Below are positions 54,416-62,645 of a DNA stretch of 64,000 bases, in pieces. The notes under the pieces were generated by a model, which was not told the origin of the DNA, made no database searches, and saw only the letters and a program-made list of their open reading frames with translations. Each line of letters begins with the position of its first letter. The first letter of the stretch is position 1. Position numbers and translations under genes: made by a program. Source of the stretch: Pseudomonas rhizophila (GTDB taxonomy: Bacteria; Pseudomonadota; Gammaproteobacteria; Pseudomonadales; Pseudomonadaceae); NCBI RefSeq assembly GCF_003033885.1, contig NZ_CP024081.1, positions 3,497,350-3,561,349 on the forward strand, read 5' to 3'.

Positions 54416-56791
54416 ATGAGCAGTCATCACCAAGACAAGGCGACGTTCCTCGAGCGCCTGATTTTCAACAACCGCCCGGCAGTGATCGTCATTTGCCTGT
54501 TGGTCAGTATTTTCCTGTTCTGGCAGGCCACGCTGATCCGGCCGTCCACCAGTTTCGAAAAGATGATCCCCCTCGAGCACCCCTTCATCGAGAAGATGCT
54601 CGAACACCGCAATGACCTGGCGAACCTGGGCAACACGGTGCGGATTTCCGTGGAGGCCACCAACGGTGACATTTTCTCCAAGGATTACATGGAGACCTTG
54701 CGCCAGATTCACGACGAGGTGTTCTACATTTCCGGCGTCGACCGCTCCGGCCTCAAGTCGTTGTGGAGCCCGAGCGTGCGCTGGACCGAGGTGACGGAGG
54801 AGGGCTTTGCCGGTGGTGAGGTGATTCCCCAGAGCTATGACGGCTCGGCAGACAGCCTCGACCTGTTACGCAACAACGTGCTCAAGTCCGGCCAGGTCGG
54901 ACGTCTGGTAGCCAACGATTTCAAATCGAGCATCATCGATATCCCGCTGTTGGAGTCCTATCCGGACCCGCAGGACCAGGGCAAGCTGCTGGCCCTGGAT
55001 TATCAGAAGTTCTCCCACGAACTCGAAGACAAGATCCGCAACAAGTTTGAAGCCCAGAACCCCAACGTAAAGATCCATATCGTGGGCTTCGCCAAGAAGG
55101 TCGGTGACTTGATCGACGGCCTGACCATGGTGGTGATGTTCTTCGGCGTGGCCTTCATCATTACCCTGGTGCTGCTGTACTGGTTCACGAACTGCATGCG
55201 CAGCACCATTGCAGTGCTGAGCACGACCCTGGTGGCCGTGGTCTGGCAGTTGGGGCTGATGCACGCCGTCGGTTTCGGGCTCGATCCTTATTCGATGCTG
55301 GTGCCGTTTCTGATCTTCGCCATTGGTATCTCCCACGGCGTGCAGAAAATCAACGGTATCGCTTTGCAATCCAGTGAAGCGGACAACGCCCTGACGGCGG
55401 CGCGGCGCACATTCCGCCAGTTGTTCCTGCCGGGGATGATCGCAATCCTGGCGGATGCCGTCGGCTTCATCACCTTGCTGATCATCGACATCGGCGTGAT
55501 CCGGGAACTGGCCTTCGGTGCGTCCATCGGCGTGGCGGTGATTGTGTTCACCAACCTGATCCTGTTGCCGGTGGCGATTTCCTATGTCGGCATCAGCAAG
55601 CGTGCCATCGAGCGCAGCAAAAAGGATGCGACGCGGGAGCATCCGTTCTGGCGCCTGCTGTCGAAGTTTGCCAGCGCCAAAGTCGCGCCGGTGTCGATCA
55701 TCCTGGCCTTGATCGCCTTTGGTGGCGGCCTCTGGTACAGCCAGAACCTGAAGATCGGTGACCTGGACCAGGGCGCGCCGGAGTTGCGTCCGGACTCGCG
55801 CTACAACCAGGACAACAACTTCATCATCAGCAACTATTCCACCAGCTCCGATGTCCTGGTGGTGATGGTCAAGACCAAGGCTGAAGGCTGCTCACGCTAT
55901 GAAGCCATGGCTCCCATCGACGAGCTGATGTGGAAAATGCAGAACACCGAGGGGGTGCAGTCGGCGATCTCCCTGGTCACCGTGTCCAAGCAAATGATCA
56001 AGGGCATGAACGAGGGCAACCTGAAATGGGAAACCCTGTCGCGTAACCCAGACGTGTTGAACAACTCCATTGCCCGGGCCGATGGCCTGTACAACAACAA
56101 CTGTTCCGTGGCCCCGGTGTTGGTTTTCCTCAACGACCACAAGGCCGAGACCCTGGACCGCGCCGTGAAGGTGGTGCAGGAGTTTGCCAAGGAAAATAAT
56201 CGCGACGGCCTGGAGTTCATCCTCGCCGCCGGCAACGCTGGCATTGAGGCTGCAACCAACGAAGTGATCAAGGAATCGGAACTGACCATCCTGGTCCTGG
56301 TGTACATCTGTGTGGCAACCATGTGCATGATCACTTTCCGTTCCTGGGCGGCGACGCTGTGCATCGTGCTGCCGCTGGTGCTGACCTCGGTGTTGGGGAA
56401 CGCCCTGATGGCCTTCATGGGTATCGGTGTGAAGGTCGCGACGCTGCCAGTGGTGGCGCTTGGCGTGGGGATAGGCGTGGACTACGGCATCTATATCTAC
56501 AGTCGCCTGGAAAGCTTCCTGCGGGCCGGCTTGCCGTTGCAAGAGGCGTACTACCAGACGCTGAAGTCCACCGGTAAGGCCGTGTTGTTCACAGGCCTGT
56601 GCCTGGCTATCGGTGTGTGCACCTGGATCTTCTCGGCCATCAAGTTCCAGGCCGACATGGGGCTGATGCTGACGTTCATGTTGTTGTGGAACATGTTCGG
56701 GGCACTGTGGCTGCTGCCGGCGCTGGCGCGGTTCCTGATCAAACCTGAGAAAATGGCAGGGCAGAAGAGTAAGTCGTTGTTTGCCCATTAA
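54416..56791 (+). CDS. RND/MMPL-family transporter
   Basis: 791-aa inner-membrane protein with the duplicated RND topology: helix 1 near residues 22-40, a periplasmic loop (~45-235), a helix bundle (~236-400), helix 7 (~420), a second periplasmic loop (~440-620) and a second bundle to the end. Proton-relay-like motifs lie in GVGIGVDYGIYIYSR near 685. Shorter than HAE1 pumps (~1040) and like the HpnN/MMPL lipid transporters. It works probably with the YCF48 protein at the cell envelope; cargo unknown. Confidence 0.9.
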   Translation: MSSHHQDKATFLERLIFNNRPAVIVICLLVSIFLFWQATLIRPSTSFEKMIPLEHPFIEKMLEHRNDLANLGNTVRISVEATNGDIFSKDYMETLRQIHDEVFYISGVDRSGLKSLWSPSVRWTEVTEEGFAGGEVIPQSYDGSADSLDLLRNNVLKSGQVGRLVANDFKSSIIDIPLLESYPDPQDQGKLLALDYQKFSHELEDKIRNKFEAQNPNVKIHIVGFAKKVGDLIDGLTMVVMFFGVAFIITLVLLYWFTNCMRSTIAVLSTTLVAVVWQLGLMHAVGFGLDPYSMLVPFLIFAIGISHGVQKINGIALQSSEADNALTAARRTFRQLFLPGMIAILADAVGFITLLIIDIGVIRELAFGASIGVAVIVFTNLILLPVAISYVGISKRAIERSKKDATREHPFWRLLSKFASAKVAPVSIILALIAFGGGLWYSQNLKIGDLDQGAPELRPDSRYNQDNNFIISNYSTSSDVLVVMVKTKAEGCSRYEAMAPIDELMWKMQNTEGVQSAISLVTVSKQMIKGMNEGNLKWETLSRNPDVLNNSIARADGLYNNNCSVAPVLVFLNDHKAETLDRAVKVVQEFAKENNRDGLEFILAAGNAGIEAATNEVIKESELTILVLVYICVATMCMITFRSWAATLCIVLPLVLTSVLGNALMAFMGIGVKVATLPVVALGVGIGVDYGIYIYSRLESFLRAGLPLQEAYYQTLKSTGKAVLFTGLCLAIGVCTWIFSAIKFQADMGLMLTFMLLWNMFGALWLLPALARFLIKPEKMAGQKSKSLFAH

Positions 56792-56830
56792 TACATGTGG
56801 CGAGGGAGCTTGCTCCCTCGCCACATGTAT
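56791..56830. repeat. 40-bp perfect palindrome (REP-type), shared terminator of convergent genes
   Basis: Two 19-bp arms with no mismatch around a TT centre, built on the GTGGCGAGGGAGC REP core, starting at the last base of the RND gene. Probably ends both convergent transcripts. Confidence 0.85.
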
Positions 56831-56852
56831 TACGCCAGCCTTTGAACAGAGA

Positions 56853-59800
56853 TCAAGGCGCCAACGGCAAGAACTTGCTCTGCGCCAACGGCCTGCCGAT
56901 CTGTCCTCGATGCACATTCACCACCGCATAAGGGCTTTTCGCCTTGGCCAGCATCGAGTGATAGTGCTCCCGGCGTTGCTCCTTGGTTTTCAGATGCGCG
57001 ACGCTGAAATCCGCTTTCGGCGTATCGGCCGCCTCGTAGTGAAAATGCGCATACCACAGCGGCCAACCGTCGCGGTCATTGATGGCGTACTCCTGAAGGA
57101 AATCCTTGCGCTCGCTTTTCAAGGCTTTGCGTTCGCCGAGCCGGGCAACCTGTATCAGGTTCTTTTCGAACAGGTAGCGCAGGTTGCTGTCGGTGGGCGG
57201 CAATTTGAAACTCAGTTCGGTACGCAGGGCGCTGCCCCGGGTAGCCAGGCGGGAAGCTGCGTTTGACAGTTCATCGATCAATGTTTGATCTGCTGGTGTG
57301 CGCGGTTTTGTCGAGGCGGTGAAGGCCCTTTCCAGTTCTTCGCAGCGTTTGCGGTAGCGACTCGCCTCATTGTTCATGATCTCCTCGATTTCCTGAGGAA
57401 AGCGGCACTGGGTTTTATACCGCTCTGCGCTCAGTAAACTGTTTTCCAATTGATCCAGCAGCTTGCGCGCTTCGCTCTTGATCGTTTTGATCGCTCTGGT
57501 GCGCGGTGGTGGCGGAACCGGTCGTTGTACTTCGACGATGTCCCAGACGTCATCGTGCTGTGAATACGTGGCGAGTAACTCGTCATCGACTTCGGAGCGT
57601 AACTCGACGACTTCAATCGGCAGGGAGGTGCCGGCGGGTTTCAGATCACCAATCAACACGCCGCCCTTACGGGTTTTGATCACCTTTTTTTGCGGACGCC
57701 CGCTCGCCGTTTTGGTGCGTTTTTGCGGACGCTTGCGCGGTTGCGGCGCCGGTTTTAGCTCGGCGGACAATGTCTTGGAGGCGTCGTCATAGAGCTGTTC
57801 GATCAGCTTGAACAGCCTGTCGAAATAGGATGGGTCAATGTCGCTGGCATTGAGTGCCTTGATGCCCTGCATGGCATCAAGGGAAGCGCCATAGTTTTCG
57901 GTCAGACTTTCCAGCACTTCAAGCCGCTCCGAAGGGGGCAGGTCATATGTTCCCAGGTCGGAGTGGGAGCGCACCTGTTCCAGCAAGAACTTGATGAGGT
58001 TATGCAGACTGGCGGGAAGGTCGGAGTCGGGGTTTTTGACCAGCAGGGCCCCGAGTATGGGTAACTGCACGGCCTTGGTGGCCAGCGCCGTTCTTTCTTC
58101 CTCGGGACGGTCCTTGGTCAGCCGCTCGAATATCTGCGCGCCTTCGGCATCCAGGTTCAATAGCGCGTCCAGGTGTCGATCTTTGAGTTCCAGCCAATAG
58201 ATGGAACGATCGTTGATGACGCTCATTGCGTCGAGGTACGCAAAGTAGCCTGCGGGGTTGTCGGCGACAGCCTCCTTCAACGCCGGTCCGTTTTTTATGA
58301 ATTGGATATTGGCGGCATCCAGGGCCAATAAATCCAACTCGACGACAAGAAAGGCTTTACGGGCATTGTTGACCACGTTTTCCATCAGGGCGCGAAGCAT
58401 TTCCGGGGGCAATGTCATGTCAAGGCCGGCATATTCGGTTGCTTTGTTCAGCAGCCGCAGATAGTCGTCAGTCTGGTCCTGGAGCAATTCATAAAACTGC
58501 GTACGTTTTGCCGCACGTTGCTCCTCGGTAAAGGCGCCTTCCTGAGTTCTGCTCATGACTTCCTGGGCAACTTGCACGGCCTTTAGCTTATCGGCTTCCT
58601 GTGCATGATAATTCGCCAGCTCCCGGCTCAGTTCCATCCCCCGCTGGGCCCTGAGCTTGCGCAGTTCGGCCACCCGCTTTGGGGGCATACCCCCGCGCAG
58701 ACGCAGGCGTAGATCCATGGACCAGTTGCCTTGGGTATCCGATTTCAACACCGGACCATTTTTTGCCGAGTCTCGTGGAGCCTGCGGGTCGACGATCACC
58801 GTATTGCCGTCCGGCTCCGGACTGATCCGATAGAGTAGGTCTTCCACCAGTGCGTGCCATTTGTTCTGGATGACGTACAAGCCTGTGTAGGGGCCATATT
58901 TGATCGGTTCAGGCATTGAAGTGGGACGTGGCACCTGTAGCCGCTGCAGCCGGTTACGTTGTTCCGCTGTCAGGCGCTGGCGGGCACTGGCGAAACTGAG
59001 ATCCAGGTGCCTGCTGGCGCCCTGCAAGTGTTCGCCGGGCAAGCCCACCGGCCCTTCGAGAATGCGGGGCGACGCAGGCGCGGGCCATTGCTCAGGGATG
59101 GTGCGTGGCGCAGGAGGACGCATCGCCTGTTCCTTCAGTGCATCGGGCAACGGTGCATGGGACAAGGCGCTGATGGCGGGAAACTGGTGTACCAGCATGC
59201 CGAGGTTGAGCAGCAGATCGACAGCGGCCAGTTCCCGGGTCACCGGGTCTTCGCTGCTCAGGGCCGGGATATCCTGGCTGGCGCTGGCCATCAGGCTCCA
59301 CAGCCAGAAGGTGACCATCACCGGACCGCGCAGTAAGGGCATCAGCAGCGTATTGAACAGCAGGCTGCCGCCCTTGAGGAGCAAGGCCCAGCGGCTCTCG
59401 CTGTTGGAGACTGAATCACGGTCGGCCTGGGAGATCAGGGCGCGGGCATTGCTGCCGTACAGATACTGCATCAGTTCGCCGTTGCGCAGGAACTGCCGCA
59501 GTTCATCGTTTGCACCGTCGATGGCCAGCGTCGCAGGGGCGGGCTTGGCGGGGAGGTTGAATTCATCGCCCTGGAAAAACCGCACGATGTGCGGCTCCTG
59601 GAAGCCGCCATTGGCATAGATCGGTCGTGCGGCATCAGTCATCCAGGTCAGGATGCTTTTTTGCAGGTCCCCTGGGGTGACGACGGCCTTCAGCAGTGCC
59701 TCGCGCGTCGGGAACTCTTGCAACGAGGGCGCGTAAAGTGGGCGATACAGCAGGTGTGGTCCGGTTTGGACATTCTCCGGCTCGATAATGAACATATTGT

Positions 59801-61550
59801 TCACGATGTCGGGGTGGGCCTCGGGTTTGCGCAGGAAGGCCAGGTGGCGGATGACCACCGACTGGCCGCTGACCTGTTGGCTATCTGCGTCGGGATTGAG
59901 GAGCGCTTCAACCAGGCCCAGTCCTTGGCGGGTCACACCGTTTTCGTGGTTGAGCATTTGCTGGAGGGCTTCAAGCGTTAGCTGTGCCGGAATCTGTTCG
60001 GCAAACATCCGCTGGCGTTCCTGGGCTTGAGGTACATCGTCCAACAGCCGTTGTTGCAGGTAGCGGGGATAGGCCGAACCAATGTCGACCTGTTCGATCA
60101 GCCCGTTCTTGCGGGTAATGAAGTCCGGCGTCAACCACCGGGGCAGCGTCAGGCCCAAGCGATGGCTGAGGATCAGGTTTGCACTCGGTCGGGCGATGAG
60201 GTTGTTGATGGCCAGCTCGGTCAGGCTCATCGTCCGTTTTTCGATGATCCCTGTGGTCCCGGGATAACCGGCCGCCACGCTGAAGGTCAGTTCTATATCA
60301 TCAGGCTGGTATTGGCTGGGTTGAGCCTTGTCCGGGTGGCTGTCGTTGGTTTGCCGCATCTGTTTGAGCAGGGCGTCGGCGGTAAAGGCCTTGATGTCTT
60401 CAATGTCGCTGAGAAAGGTGCGGCCCTGGTGGCGTTTTTTCGCGCTGGCCAATGTCAGGCTGTAGTGCTGGAATTTCGTTTGATCGACGATGGAAGCTTT
60501 TTTCAACCAGTCGGGCAACAGCGGCTCGATCCGTGCCGACGTTTCCGGCGTCAGACGCGGCGCGTCAAGCAGATAACGGGCAGGGTCGCTCAGCTCCTGG
60601 TAGAGCGTCGACAGGTCTTGCAGGCCAATCCGCGAAGGCAACTGCACTGCGTTCAGGTCGGCCAGTTGCTGCTCCAGCACCATAGCCGCCTGGGTGTCGA
60701 AGACATTGCCACTGATCTCGTTGCGTTGACAGGTGAGCGTGTCGACCACATACCGGCTGGCGATCAGTGCGCCCCAATGGTGATTGAAGGCTTCCAGGGA
60801 TGCAAACGACTGCACGGCGCCGCCAGGGCTGCATAGCAGGAGGAGGGTGACGCCCTTTTTGGAGTGGTCCAGGAGAATTTCGCTGCCGGTCAGCACGGTG
60901 TTGGAGCCGTCTCGGATGAGCTTGGTTTCCAGGCTGTAAGCGTAGACGGGGGATGGGTTGTTGCGGCGAAAGCGCTGCTCGCGCTCCGGCCAGCGGACGA
61001 TCTGGTCCAGGGCTTCGCGCGCCTGGTCAGTGAGGCCGGGTTGTCGCAGCCTGCGGATAGACAGCGTGTTCTTCAGTGCATCGCTGAGCCAGCGCCAGCG
61101 GCTGAGGTTATTGCTTGTGTCGATTCCGGCGTTCCAATAGCGGGTCAGCGCATCCTCCAGCCCGATCGGTACGGTCCAAGGCAGTTCAAGCAGCAGTTTT
61201 TCGATGACCTTGATGTCCAGCTTCCCGTCGTCTGGTGAGAGCTCGCGGGGCGGTGCGTCGGAAAGAAAACAGCGACGCCCACCGCGCTCCGTGAAATCCA
61301 CGGGCGTGCCGAGGGCCAGGTATTCGAGGACGCGGGGCATGAACGGTTGGAGCGTAAAGCCGCGAGAGGCTGGGTCCGGTGTGGCCAATCGGGTCTTGGA
61401 CAGGTCGAAGGTCAGCGAGGGGTATTTTTCCTTGATGGCTTGCTCGAGCATGCGTTGCGCGATTTCTTCGAAGGTCGGGCGGCTGGCAAATAGCAGGCTG
61501 ACCCTTTGTGCCAACGCGGGGAGCGTATTGGCCGGAGCGGGTGCGGTCAT
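56853..61550 (-). CDS. Large toxin-like protein of the DUF6543 (dermonecrotic-toxin-like) type
   Basis: 1565 aa. The N-terminal ~450 residues resemble the DUF6543 module of large Pseudomonas toxin-like proteins (FEEIAQRMLEQAIKEKYP, then a TLTFSVAAGYPGTTG-like beta segment near 420). A hydrophobic region 722-758 could insert into a membrane. A GPYTGLY...WHALVEDLLYRI motif lies at 886-909, a basic Pro/Lys/Arg-rich stretch at 1268-1297, and the C-terminus has FLQEYAINDRDGWPLWYAHF. No signal peptide, cysteine-protease or known toxin active site identified. It stands alone, with AAAAGGA before the ATG. The family call is from memory. Confidence 0.72.
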   Translation of the reverse strand: MTAPAPANTLPALAQRVSLLFASRPTFEEIAQRMLEQAIKEKYPSLTFDLSKTRLATPDPASRGFTLQPFMPRVLEYLALGTPVDFTERGGRRCFLSDAPPRELSPDDGKLDIKVIEKLLLELPWTVPIGLEDALTRYWNAGIDTSNNLSRWRWLSDALKNTLSIRRLRQPGLTDQAREALDQIVRWPEREQRFRRNNPSPVYAYSLETKLIRDGSNTVLTGSEILLDHSKKGVTLLLLCSPGGAVQSFASLEAFNHHWGALIASRYVVDTLTCQRNEISGNVFDTQAAMVLEQQLADLNAVQLPSRIGLQDLSTLYQELSDPARYLLDAPRLTPETSARIEPLLPDWLKKASIVDQTKFQHYSLTLASAKKRHQGRTFLSDIEDIKAFTADALLKQMRQTNDSHPDKAQPSQYQPDDIELTFSVAAGYPGTTGIIEKRTMSLTELAINNLIARPSANLILSHRLGLTLPRWLTPDFITRKNGLIEQVDIGSAYPRYLQQRLLDDVPQAQERQRMFAEQIPAQLTLEALQQMLNHENGVTRQGLGLVEALLNPDADSQQVSGQSVVIRHLAFLRKPEAHPDIVNNMFIIEPENVQTGPHLLYRPLYAPSLQEFPTREALLKAVVTPGDLQKSILTWMTDAARPIYANGGFQEPHIVRFFQGDEFNLPAKPAPATLAIDGANDELRQFLRNGELMQYLYGSNARALISQADRDSVSNSESRWALLLKGGSLLFNTLLMPLLRGPVMVTFWLWSLMASASQDIPALSSEDPVTRELAAVDLLLNLGMLVHQFPAISALSHAPLPDALKEQAMRPPAPRTIPEQWPAPASPRILEGPVGLPGEHLQGASRHLDLSFASARQRLTAEQRNRLQRLQVPRPTSMPEPIKYGPYTGLYVIQNKWHALVEDLLYRISPEPDGNTVIVDPQAPRDSAKNGPVLKSDTQGNWSMDLRLRLRGGMPPKRVAELRKLRAQRGMELSRELANYHAQEADKLKAVQVAQEVMSRTQEGAFTEEQRAAKRTQFYELLQDQTDDYLRLLNKATEYAGLDMTLPPEMLRALMENVVNNARKAFLVVELDLLALDAANIQFIKNGPALKEAVADNPAGYFAYLDAMSVINDRSIYWLELKDRHLDALLNLDAEGAQIFERLTKDRPEEERTALATKAVQLPILGALLVKNPDSDLPASLHNLIKFLLEQVRSHSDLGTYDLPPSERLEVLESLTENYGASLDAMQGIKALNASDIDPSYFDRLFKLIEQLYDDASKTLSAELKPAPQPRKRPQKRTKTASGRPQKKVIKTRKGGVLIGDLKPAGTSLPIEVVELRSEVDDELLATYSQHDDVWDIVEVQRPVPPPPRTRAIKTIKSEARKLLDQLENSLLSAERYKTQCRFPQEIEEIMNNEASRYRKRCEELERAFTASTKPRTPADQTLIDELSNAASRLATRGSALRTELSFKLPPTDSNLRYLFEKNLIQVARLGERKALKSERKDFLQEYAINDRDGWPLWYAHFHYEAADTPKADFSVAHLKTKEQRREHYHSMLAKAKSPYAVVNVHRGQIGRPLAQSKFLPLAP

Positions 61551-61686
61551 ATGAAATCCTTTTCATAAATTCATGGCCGCCGGGAGTGACGACGAGGGAA
61601 GTATCGACATCCCGCTCCTGCGAGGGCGGTAAATAAATACCACCCTGGCGAATGCGGGTTATGCCTGGCCTCGTCGGGAGGGAAGA
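61551..61686. other. Short intergenic region upstream of the toxin-like gene
   Basis: 136 bp between two leftward genes. It holds the AAAAGGA ribosome binding site of the toxin-like gene; no clear terminator or promoter motif seen. Confidence 0.3.
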
Positions 61687-62406
61687 TCAGGAAGGATCTG
61701 CGCCCAGCACCACATTCAGTGCGCTGCGGGCATCGTCAAGCTGCACCAGCGTGGCATGGCGGGCGCCGAGGGCGTCGCGGTTCTCGATGGCGGTGAGGAT
61801 CGCCTTGTGGCGCGGCATCGCCAGTTCATGCAGGTTGGGCCGCTGGTTGGAGTGCTTGAGGGCTTCGGCGATGGCCACCGACAACATGTTGCACAGGTTG
61901 GCGAGCAGGTCGTTGTGGGTGGCATCGGCGATGCGGCTGTGGAAGTCCAGGTCCGGTTGCAGCACCGCTTCGGGGGTCGGTGCCGCCTCCATGCGCTGGT
62001 AGGCCTCGCGGATGGCAGCGATGTCGGTATCGTTGGCGAACTGTGCGGCGAGGGCCGCGGCGGCCGGCTCGATGATGCTGCGCACGCTGGTCAGCAGATT
62101 GAAGAACTCATTCTGCGGGCTGCTTTGCATCAACCAGTGCAGCACATCGGGGTCGAGCATGTGCCATTCCCGACGCGCCTTGACCACCGTGCCAACCCGT
62201 GGCCGCGAATACACCAGACCCTTGGCTACCAGCACGCGCGTGGCCTCGCGCAACACCGGACGGCTGACGGCATACTCCTCGCACAACAAAGCTTCGGCGG
62301 GCAGTTTATCGTCGGGTTTGAACCGCCCGGAAACGATCTGCATGCCCAGTTCCTGGACGATGCGCGCGTGCATGCTTTTGCGGTCGGAGGGTTTACGGTA
62401 GTCCAT
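61687..62406 (-). CDS. FadR-type GntR transcriptional regulator
   Basis: 239 aa. The GntR winged helix (~10-75) shows LPAEALLCEEYAVSRPVLREATRVL and GLVYSRPRVGTVV; the all-helical FCD effector domain (~95-230) has DLDFHSRIADATHNDLL, whose Asp/His residues usually bind a metal. Such regulators typically control sugar-acid catabolism, in line with the dehydratase gene immediately upstream on the same strand. ATG 62406 is chosen; the longer frame lacks family resemblance. Confidence 0.9.
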   Translation of the reverse strand: MDYRKPSDRKSMHARIVQELGMQIVSGRFKPDDKLPAEALLCEEYAVSRPVLREATRVLVAKGLVYSRPRVGTVVKARREWHMLDPDVLHWLMQSSPQNEFFNLLTSVRSIIEPAAAALAAQFANDTDIAAIREAYQRMEAAPTPEAVLQPDLDFHSRIADATHNDLLANLCNMLSVAIAEALKHSNQRPNLHELAMPRHKAILTAIENRDALGARHATLVQLDDARSALNVVLGADPS

Positions 62407-62504
62407 GGGGGGTGGCGCGATCCTGTGCGAAGGGGATGCTGCGCATGATAGCAGGCGCGGCGAGGGCGGGTCGCTAGTGCGATTTTGATGTACACCCGAA
62501 CCCA

Positions 62505-62627
62505 TTGTGGGAGCGAGCCTTTGTGGGAGCTGAGCTTGCTCGCGATGAGGCCCTGCCAGTCAATATCTCTGTTGTCTGTTACACCGCTATCGCGAGCAAG
62601 CTCAGCTCCCACAAAAAGCTTGCTCGC
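62505..62627. repeat. Composite REP cluster, variant type
   Basis: A truncated standard unit (TGTGGGAGCGAGCCT, 62506-62520) is directly followed by a variant unit TGTGGGAGCTGAGCTTGCTCGCGAT and, after a spacer, its inverted copy, then a further fragment AAGCTTGCTCGCG. Confidence 0.8.
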
Positions 62628-62645
62628 GCAAGGGGATGAGTGGGG

